From: an uncultured Neisseriaceae bacterium
GTDB lineage: Bacteria; Pseudomonadota; Gammaproteobacteria; Burkholderiales; UBA11063
Length of the DNA stretch: 12,243 nt
Direction: 5' to 3'
Assembly: GCA_937952895.1 (NCBI GenBank)
Contig: CALFYC010000099.1
Coordinates: 1 to 12,243 of the forward strand
Shown here: one piece after another, positions 6,845 through 12,243 of the stretch
Numbering within the stretch: the stretch's first letter is position 1
Layout: the number at the start of each line of letters is the position of its first letter
Translations under genes and position numbers: made by a program
The notes under the pieces: generated by a model
What the model was told of the DNA's origin: nothing
The model's database searches: none
Seen by the model: the letters and a program-made list of their open reading frames with translations, nothing else

Positions 6845-6876
6845 ATGGCAACTTATAATATAAGTTGCCATTTTTT
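6845..6876 (+). terminator. Strong intrinsic terminator between sucB and lpd
   Basis: A perfect 12-bp stem, ATGGCAACTTAT (6845-6856) and ATAAGTTGCCAT (6860-6871), with a 3-base loop and a T run to 6876. It starts 13 bases after the sucB stop and ends 35 bases before the lpd start codon. A perfect TATAAT (6854-6859) lies in the top of the hairpin, which might be a -10 box for lpd, though no good -35 precedes it. Confidence 0.9.
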
Positions 6877-6911
6877 ATTGATTAGTTAAATTAAAATTTT
6901 GGAGATGAAAC

Positions 6912-8330
6912 GTGGATTTTGATGTTGTTGTGATTGGGGCTGGTCCTGGTGGATATATAGCAGCAATCCGTGCCGCACAATTAGGTTTTAAAGTTGCTTG
7001 TGTAGATAAATTTACACGTAATGGTAAATATGCACTAGGTGGAACTTGTTTAAACGTTGGCTGTATCCCATCTAAAGCATTATTACAATCTTCCGAAAAT
7101 TTTGCCGAATTAAATCACAGTTTTAAAGATCATGGAATAAGCTGTGACAACCCCAAAATTGATATCAAAAAAATGCTTGAACGTAAAGAAGAAATTATTA
7201 ATAAAAATACTCAAGGGATCTCATTCTTATTTAAAAAGAATAAAGTTACCGAAATTCACGGTTTAGCAAGCTTTAAAAACAATCTTAATGGCAAATGGAT
7301 CATAAATGTTAATGATAATGGGAAAAACCAAGATTTAACATCCACACACGTCATTATAGCTACAGGTTCTATTCCACGTATGTTGCCACAAATTGCAACA
7401 GACAATAAGAACATTTTGGACAATGAAGGTATTTTAGATCTAAATAGTACACCAAAGAACCTATGTATTATTGGTGCTGGAGTAATTGGTTTAGAAATGG
7501 GTAGCGTATGGGCAAGAGTTGGAAGTAATGTAACTATTTTAGAAGTTGCTGATAAATTTTTACCAGCAGCAGACGAACAAGTATCTAAAGAATTAGCTAA
7601 ACATTTACAAAAACAGGGTTTAAACATTAAAAATGGAGTTAAAATCACTGAAATTAAATCTACTGCTAAACAAGTAAAAGTAAAATATGAATTAAATAAT
7701 GAAATTAACGAAATAACATGTGACAAATTAATGGTTGCTATAGGAAGAGTTCCTAATACTCAAGAACTAAACGCTAAAGAGGTTGGCTTAAATATTGATG
7801 ACCGAGGCTTTATTCTCGTTGATGAAGAATGTAAAACTAATTTAACGAATATTTGGGCAATTGGTGATTGTGTAAGAGGTCCAATGCTTGCACATAAGGC
7901 ATCAGAAGAAGGCATTATTGTTGCTGAAAGAATTGCGGGCGAACATCCTCACTTCGATTTTAACACTGTTCCTTGGGTAATTTATACTAATCCAGAAATA
8001 GCCTGGGTAGGTAAAACTGAACAACAATTAAAAGATGCTGGAATTAGCTATAAAAAAGGCTCTGCAAATTTTCTAGCGAATGGTCGTGCTTTAGGACTTG
8101 GCAATAACAAGGGATTTGTAAAAATTTTAGCTTGTGAAGAAACTGATCGTATATTAGGGGTTCATATGGTGGGACCGTTTGTATCAGAATTAATCACCGA
8201 AGCAGTTGTTGCGATGGAATTCAAAGCAAGTAGTGAAGATTTAGCACGAATAATTCATGCACACCCATCACTTAGTGAAGTAATTCATGAAGCTGCACTT
8301 GCATGTGATAAAAGACAATTACACGGATAA
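6912..8330 (+). CDS. lpdA: Dihydrolipoyl dehydrogenase, E3 component
   Basis: Flavoenzyme that reoxidises dihydrolipoamide on E2 and passes electrons to NAD+; shared by 2-oxoacid dehydrogenase complexes and the glycine cleavage system. The 472 residues include the FAD-binding GAGPGG (9-14), the redox pair Cys46 and Cys51 in GGTCLNVGCIPSK, the NAD-binding IIGAGVIGLEMGS around 186, the second FAD contact in IWAIGDCV near 315, and the C-terminal HAHPSLSE, where His451 and Glu456 form the catalytic pair. There is no N-terminal lipoyl domain. Length matches E. coli Lpd (474). The start is GTG at 6912, supported by GGAGA at 6901-6905 with a six-base gap; the ATG at 6905 leads to a stop after five codons. 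Downstream of sucB, it probably serves the 2-oxoglutarate complex first, though any of the complexes could use it. Confidence 0.96.
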   Translation: MDFDVVVIGAGPGGYIAAIRAAQLGFKVACVDKFTRNGKYALGGTCLNVGCIPSKALLQSSENFAELNHSFKDHGISCDNPKIDIKKMLERKEEIINKNTQGISFLFKKNKVTEIHGLASFKNNLNGKWIINVNDNGKNQDLTSTHVIIATGSIPRMLPQIATDNKNILDNEGILDLNSTPKNLCIIGAGVIGLEMGSVWARVGSNVTILEVADKFLPAADEQVSKELAKHLQKQGLNIKNGVKITEIKSTAKQVKVKYELNNEINEITCDKLMVAIGRVPNTQELNAKEVGLNIDDRGFILVDEECKTNLTNIWAIGDCVRGPMLAHKASEEGIIVAERIAGEHPHFDFNTVPWVIYTNPEIAWVGKTEQQLKDAGISYKKGSANFLANGRALGLGNNKGFVKILACEETDRILGVHMVGPFVSELITEAVVAMEFKASSEDLARIIHAHPSLSEVIHEAALACDKRQLHG

Positions 8331-8406
8331 ACTGTCACCAATTAAATAATTAGTTTATGGGCTTATACTAGGCACTCATTGTAATCATATACAAAATTTC
8401 TTGTTA

Positions 8407-8415
8407 TGCTATAAT
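8407..8415 (+). promoter_or_regulatory. Extended -10 promoter for the permease-efflux group
   Basis: TGCTATAAT at 8407-8415 is a perfect extended -10 element. No convincing -35 is found 16-18 bases upstream, which extended -10 promoters tolerate. The start of transcription would be near 8422, giving a leader of about 40 bases to the ATG at 8461. The same nine bases form the -10 of the secreted protein gene at 4886-4894 on the other strand. Confidence 0.55.
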
Positions 8416-8460
8416 TCCGCCTATGTTAAATCACGCTAACTCTTCTATGTGGATACTGAA

Positions 8461-9822
8461 ATGACAACACCTAAATCCAACAAAAAAGTTCTAAATTTAT
8501 TTGATGTTTCTATGATGACCGTAGCAGGTGTTTTCGGCATGCGATGGATCCCAGTTGCTGCAGGCTTAGGCCCATCTTCCTTATTATTTTGGTTAGTTGG
8601 CGCTATCTGTTTTTTTATTCCATTATCTATTATCGTGATCCAATTTTCCAAAATCCATTCTAAAGATGGTGGAATTTACTTATGGTCAGCTAACGCATTA
8701 GGTGAAAAACATGGCTTTATTGTTGCTTGGTGTTATTGGGTTACCAATTTATTTTCTTATCCAGCAATTCTAATCTTTTTATCTACTAGTTTTGCCTACT
8801 TTTTAGGTAAACCTGAATATGCTAATAGCCATTTATACACAACTATTACGGTAATTTGTTTTTTTTGGTTAATTGTCTTGATAAACTTATATGGGCTTAA
8901 AATATTCAAATATTTTTCAGCATTTGGTTCTGTATTTGGTGTCCTATTACCAGCAATTTCTTTATTAGTTTTAGCAACTATTGCCTACCTAAAATTTGGC
9001 TCAGCAACCTCATTTAGCCCAGAAAACTTCATTCCTAATGGTAGTATTTATTCTAATTTATCATCATTGACCATTTTAATGTTTGCAATGGCTGGAGTAG
9101 AAGTAATACCCACTCTTGCAGAATCAATAAAAGATAGTGGTCGAACATTATATATAAGTGTTATATTTTCAGCAATCTTAATTTTTGCACTTTATTCATT
9201 AAGTTCAATTGCAATGAATATTGTAGCAAGCCCTGATGTAGTGCAAAAATCATCTGGCTTAGTTGAAACATTTAGAATAATAGGCACAAAACTTAGTATT
9301 CCATCTTATACTAGAATTTGTTCATTACTTTTTGTAATTGGCGAAATCGTCGCATTATCGGTATGGTTAATTGCTCCCGCAGTTATGTTCTTCAAATGTA
9401 CACCCAAAGGAGTTTTACCAAAAGCTCTACATAAAGTTAATTCACGTGGCACACCAGTTAACGCTCTAATTTTTCAAGGAATCTTAATCTCAATTATTAT
9501 TATAGCTACAAATTTTTTAGATAAAGTAAATTCGATGTATGAAGTACTGGTCTTAGCCTCCAGTATTACATTCTTTGTACCATATATTTACCTAGCTATT
9601 GCTTATATAAAATCCTTAGAATTAATAAAAGTTAATAAAATTTTAGGAATTTTGTGTGGTGGAATTGTAATTATTTCTATTTTGCTTGGAATTGGATTTT
9701 CTTTTATACCATCACCAGATCTTAAAAGCACTCATGAACGCATAATATTTTTTACAGAACTTGGAGTTGGTTCATTCGTGTCTATATATATTGGATTTAT
9801 AATTTATAAGTTTAAAAAATAA
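8461..9822 (+). CDS. APC superfamily amino acid permease
   Basis: Inner-membrane transporter of the amino acid-polyamine-organocation superfamily. The product of 453 residues is hydrophobic throughout, with about 12 membrane spans. The first helix holds the broken substrate-site segment (MMTVAGVFGMRWIPVAAGLG, residues 18-37) and the conserved loop KDGGIYLW lies at 68-75. The overall style (short N-terminus, GGIYLW then ALGEKHGF) is like the glutamate/GABA antiporter branch (GadC-like), but the substrate cannot be read from sequence. The frame is open four codons further to a GTG at 8449; the ATG at 8461 is chosen because a GGAT stands six bases before it while nothing precedes the GTG. It leads a same-strand group with the membrane fusion protein 28 bases downstream, suggesting co-transcription with an efflux pump. 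Confidence 0.88.
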   Translation: MTTPKSNKKVLNLFDVSMMTVAGVFGMRWIPVAAGLGPSSLLFWLVGAICFFIPLSIIVIQFSKIHSKDGGIYLWSANALGEKHGFIVAWCYWVTNLFSYPAILIFLSTSFAYFLGKPEYANSHLYTTITVICFFWLIVLINLYGLKIFKYFSAFGSVFGVLLPAISLLVLATIAYLKFGSATSFSPENFIPNGSIYSNLSSLTILMFAMAGVEVIPTLAESIKDSGRTLYISVIFSAILIFALYSLSSIAMNIVASPDVVQKSSGLVETFRIIGTKLSIPSYTRICSLLFVIGEIVALSVWLIAPAVMFFKCTPKGVLPKALHKVNSRGTPVNALIFQGILISIIIIATNFLDKVNSMYEVLVLASSITFFVPYIYLAIAYIKSLELIKVNKILGILCGGIVIISILLGIGFSFIPSPDLKSTHERIIFFTELGVGSFVSIYIGFIIYKFKK

Positions 9823-9850
9823 TCTATTACTCGTTTTTTAGGTATTTAAT

Positions 9851-11005
9851 ATGAAATTGAGATTGTTAATTTTAGTTAGTTTATCTCTAGTAATTACATC
9901 ATGTTCAAAAAAACCAATTGCCAAATCCACAGCCGTTCATGTAACAGTAAATACCGTTCAAGCAAGCGATGAACCTTATAGCGTCAACTATCCAGGAATC
10001 GTTCAAGGTGTTGTTGATTACCCAGTAATTCCACGTGTAAGCGGTGCAATTTTTAAACAATATTATACTGAAGGAACTTTTGTTAAAAAAGATGATCCAT
10101 TATATTTAATTGATCCAAGGCCCTTTCAACTAGATGTAAAAAATTTTGAAGGTCAAAAGATCAAAGATATGGCTGCACGAGATAACTATAAATTAATCTA
10201 TGACCGTTACTTAAGGTTATACCAAGTAGCTGCAGTATCAAAACAAGATACGGAAACAGCAAGAATCAACTATGAAACCGCTGTTGGTAATGTACAAAGC
10301 GATCAAGCCAATATTGATCAAGCACGTTTGAATATCTTATATTGTTTAGTTAGGTCCCCAGCCGCAGGATATGTGGCCGAACGTCATGTAACTGTAGGTG
10401 ATATGGTAACCGCATTTCAGACAGTCTTAAACCAAATCAACTCAGTTAATGATATGTATATATTATTTTCAATGCCTGAAGATCAAAGATTACAAATTGA
10501 AAATGGGGTTTTAGAAAGCAAACTTACGGTTCCAAAAAACTATAGTTTTAGAGTTGATATTAAACTAGCTGATGGTAAAGTAATACCAAATGCCGGACAC
10601 GTAGAATTTACAGATACGAGAATTAGTTTACAAAATGGTGTTTGGAATATGCGAGCTTATGTTGATAATAAAACTCTTAAAAATAAATTACTTGCAGGAC
10701 AATTCGTTAATGTATATATTGATGGATTAAAATATCTAAACGTATTTGCTCTTCCTCAATCATCAATTCTTCATTCTGATAAAGGGCCATTTGTATATTT
10801 ACTTAAAGATGGCAAGGCTGTTATGCATCCAATTGAAACTGGAAAGATGATTGGAGATAAATGGTTAATTACTTCAGGATTACAAAATGGTGATCAGGTA
10901 ATTTCTAATGGAGTATTAAAAATTAGAGATGGCTCTAGTGTTATAGTAGACCCAGATCAAAATAATGGTGATAGTAAAAAAAATCTTAAATCCTTAGGAG
11001 TGTAA
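9851..11005 (+). CDS. RND efflux periplasmic adaptor (membrane fusion lipoprotein, AcrA/MexA family)
   Basis: Periplasmic adaptor joining an inner-membrane RND pump to an outer-membrane TolC-type channel. The 384 residues start with a lipoprotein signal peptide with lipobox ITSC and lipidated Cys18. After a short linker come the first lipoyl half-motif (PRVSGAIFKQYYTEGTFVKK, about 61-80, followed by LIDPRPF), a helical hairpin at about 95-160, the second half-motif (LVRSPAAGYVAERHVTVGD, about 166-184), then the beta-barrel and membrane-proximal domains ending near 365. The N-terminus fits the ATG at 9851, with TAGG a few bases upstream. It precedes the pump gene by four bases and follows the permease by 28. 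No regulator gene (TetR type) is adjacent in the window. The exported compound is unknown. Confidence 0.93.
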   Translation: MKLRLLILVSLSLVITSCSKKPIAKSTAVHVTVNTVQASDEPYSVNYPGIVQGVVDYPVIPRVSGAIFKQYYTEGTFVKKDDPLYLIDPRPFQLDVKNFEGQKIKDMAARDNYKLIYDRYLRLYQVAAVSKQDTETARINYETAVGNVQSDQANIDQARLNILYCLVRSPAAGYVAERHVTVGDMVTAFQTVLNQINSVNDMYILFSMPEDQRLQIENGVLESKLTVPKNYSFRVDIKLADGKVIPNAGHVEFTDTRISLQNGVWNMRAYVDNKTLKNKLLAGQFVNVYIDGLKYLNVFALPQSSILHSDKGPFVYLLKDGKAVMHPIETGKMIGDKWLITSGLQNGDQVISNGVLKIRDGSSVIVDPDQNNGDSKKNLKSLGV

Positions 11006-11009
11006 ATCA

Positions 11010-12243
11010 ATGTTTTGTCGTTTTTTTATTCTCCGTCAAGGCCTATCATCGGTTATCTCAATTGTAATTTTAATTGCGGGTATTGTGGCGATGTTTACAT
11101 CCCCACTAGAGCAATATCCAAATATTGTACCACCTTGTTTAAGTATTACAGCAACATTCCCGGGAGCAAATTCCGAAGCAATTGCTAATGCAGTTACTGC
11201 ACCGCTTGAAGATCAAATGTCAGGTGTAGCCAACATGATTTATATGCAATCGACTAGTGCTAATGGTAGTAGTAGTGTTACAATTAACGTTTACTTCGAT
11301 GTAGGAGTAAATTTACAAAGTGTTGAAGCTGATGCCCTAAATCGTATTAATACTGCATTACCATGGCTACCACCGCAAGTCCAACAGCAAGGTGTAGTAA
11401 TGCGTATGAAAAATCCAGATTTATTTTTAGCAATCCCTTTTTACTCAGAAACTGGGTATCCTGATTCATTGTATATTAGTAACTATGTTCAACGTTATAT
11501 CTACCCAGGCATAGAACAGGTGCAAGGCGTTGGGGTTGTATCAATTCAAGGACAACGTGCATATGCAATGCGTTCATTACTTGATGTGAATAAAATGGCC
11601 TACTATCATATTGGTGTAAACGATATTGTTAATGCAATCAATGACCAGGATAATCAGTATGCTATTGGATTTAATGCAATGGAGCCAATGGAAGGCAAAC
11701 AAAAGTATAACTTTGTGATTAACCCTGAAGGATATTATACTGAAGAATCACAATTTAGAAATATTGTACTCCGTGCCACAGAAAGCAACGCTCAAGTTGT
11801 GCGCCTAAGTGATGTATCACAAGTCAAATTAGATGCTCAGCAATATACCTCTTATTTTTACTCAGCTCTTAAAGATAAAAATAACAATGTACATTTATTT
11901 CCTGCAACTGCATTACTTGTATATTTAGCACCTGGTGCCAATCAAATCAAAGTAAAACATGCAATTAATGATGCCCTGCAGCGCGATGCTGAGCATATGC
12001 CTGATGGAATTAAATATTATTATCATTATGATTCATCTGAATTCGTAATTTTATCAATCCAAGGTGTAGTTTCGACATTATTAATTGCCTTTGTTTTAGT
12101 ATTTATTGTGGTAATGCTCTTTATTCAAAATATTAAAGGTACAATTATCCCTGTATTAGCAATTCCAGTCTCAATTATTGGTGCATTTGCTGGAACTAAA
12201 GCGCTTGGATTTTCAATTAATACCTTGACACTATTTGGGATGG
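11010..12243 (+). CDS. RND efflux pump inner-membrane protein (AcrB/HAE-1 family), N-terminal part
   Basis: Proton-driven exporter that captures hydrophobic or amphipathic compounds from the periplasm and inner membrane. Translation from the ATG at 11010 stays open for 411 codons to the window edge, against about 1030-1050 in the full family. Visible are the first membrane helix (about 10-30), the porter-domain landmarks EQYPNIVPPCLSITATFPGA and APLEDQMSGVANMIYM, VQQQGVVMRMKN, the DDIV-like VNDIVNAINDQDNQYA docking area, and the second helix from about residue 345 to 370 (IQGVVSTLLIAFVLVFIV), ending in SINTLTLFGM just before the fourth helix with the proton-relay aspartates. The opening MFCRFFILRQ differs from the usual FFIDRPIFA. 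An AGGAG lies 9 bases before the ATG. No TolC homologue is seen; it would lie to the right if present. Confidence 0.94.
   Translation, partial: MFCRFFILRQGLSSVISIVILIAGIVAMFTSPLEQYPNIVPPCLSITATFPGANSEAIANAVTAPLEDQMSGVANMIYMQSTSANGSSSVTINVYFDVGVNLQSVEADALNRINTALPWLPPQVQQQGVVMRMKNPDLFLAIPFYSETGYPDSLYISNYVQRYIYPGIEQVQGVGVVSIQGQRAYAMRSLLDVNKMAYYHIGVNDIVNAINDQDNQYAIGFNAMEPMEGKQKYNFVINPEGYYTEESQFRNIVLRATESNAQVVRLSDVSQVKLDAQQYTSYFYSALKDKNNNVHLFPATALLVYLAPGANQIKVKHAINDALQRDAEHMPDGIKYYYHYDSSEFVILSIQGVVSTLLIAFVLVFIVVMLFIQNIKGTIIPVLAIPVSIIGAFAGTKALGFSINTLTLFGM

Noticed and set aside
5694..7726. Minus-strand frames of 125 and 156 codons opposite sucB and lpd
   Set aside because: Antisense to genes with complete catalytic motifs; the translations are low in charged residues and show no recognisable domain.
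8328..8356. Inverted TAAACT and AGTTTA arms after the lpd stop, as a possible terminator
   Set aside because: The arms are AT-rich, have a large unpaired bulge and are not followed by a T-tract.
8445..8651. Minus-strand frame of 68 codons opposite the permease start
   Set aside because: Antisense shadow overlapping the first membrane helices of the permease.
1..12243. CRISPR arrays, tRNAs, rRNAs, insertion sequences, phage or toxin-antitoxin modules
   Set aside because: Read on both strands, no regular repeats, cloverleaf-like segments, transposase motifs or paired small toxin genes were seen.

Overview
The window looks like two unrelated bacterial DNAs joined at about 2076-2098. The left piece (1 to about 2095) has visibly higher GC, by eye a little over 40%. 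All its genes run right to left: frr (ribosome recycling factor), rseP (site-2 intramembrane protease) and proS (prolyl-tRNA synthetase, running off the left edge). The tight frr-rseP-proS order, the short single-PDZ RseP and the style of the RRF protein resemble Patescibacteria/CPR (Parcubacteria-like) genomes. That placement is from memory of the family and has not been tested by a search.

The right piece (about 2076 to 12243) is AT-rich, roughly one third GC by eye, and looks gammaproteobacterial from its ACP, SucB, Lpd, AsnB, PpiB-type cyclophilin and tripartite RND pump. Its genes mostly run left to right: the C-terminal end of a cyclophilin PPIase, asnB, a long gene-poor AT-rich stretch holding one small secreted cysteine-rich protein on the minus strand, then acpP, sucB, lpd, an APC-type amino acid permease, an RND membrane fusion lipoprotein and the start of an RND inner-membrane pump that runs off the right edge.

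At the join both flanking genes are broken. frr lacks its first few codons and the PPIase lacks about its first 100 residues. About 20 bp at the join can be read as valid sequence of either gene, as expected when an assembler or an amplification step joins two molecules at a short shared word. I read it as an artefact, not a biological fusion.

Functionally, the right piece combines central metabolism (SucB and Lpd are the E2 and E3 components of the 2-oxoglutarate dehydrogenase complex; the E1 gene sucA is absent), fatty acid synthesis (ACP), asparagine synthesis, and a probable transport operon (permease, MFP, RND). Strong intrinsic terminators follow acpP and sucB, each very close to the next start codon, which makes the expression of sucB and lpd an open question. 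The stretches 3846-4387 and 4838-5384 contain weak protein-like remnants that suggest decayed genes.

I found no CRISPR array, tRNA, rRNA, insertion sequence or clear new multi-gene system. The most useful observations are the chimeric join, the small six-cysteine secreted protein, the terminator layout around sucB/lpd and an altered nucleotide-site motif in AsnB.
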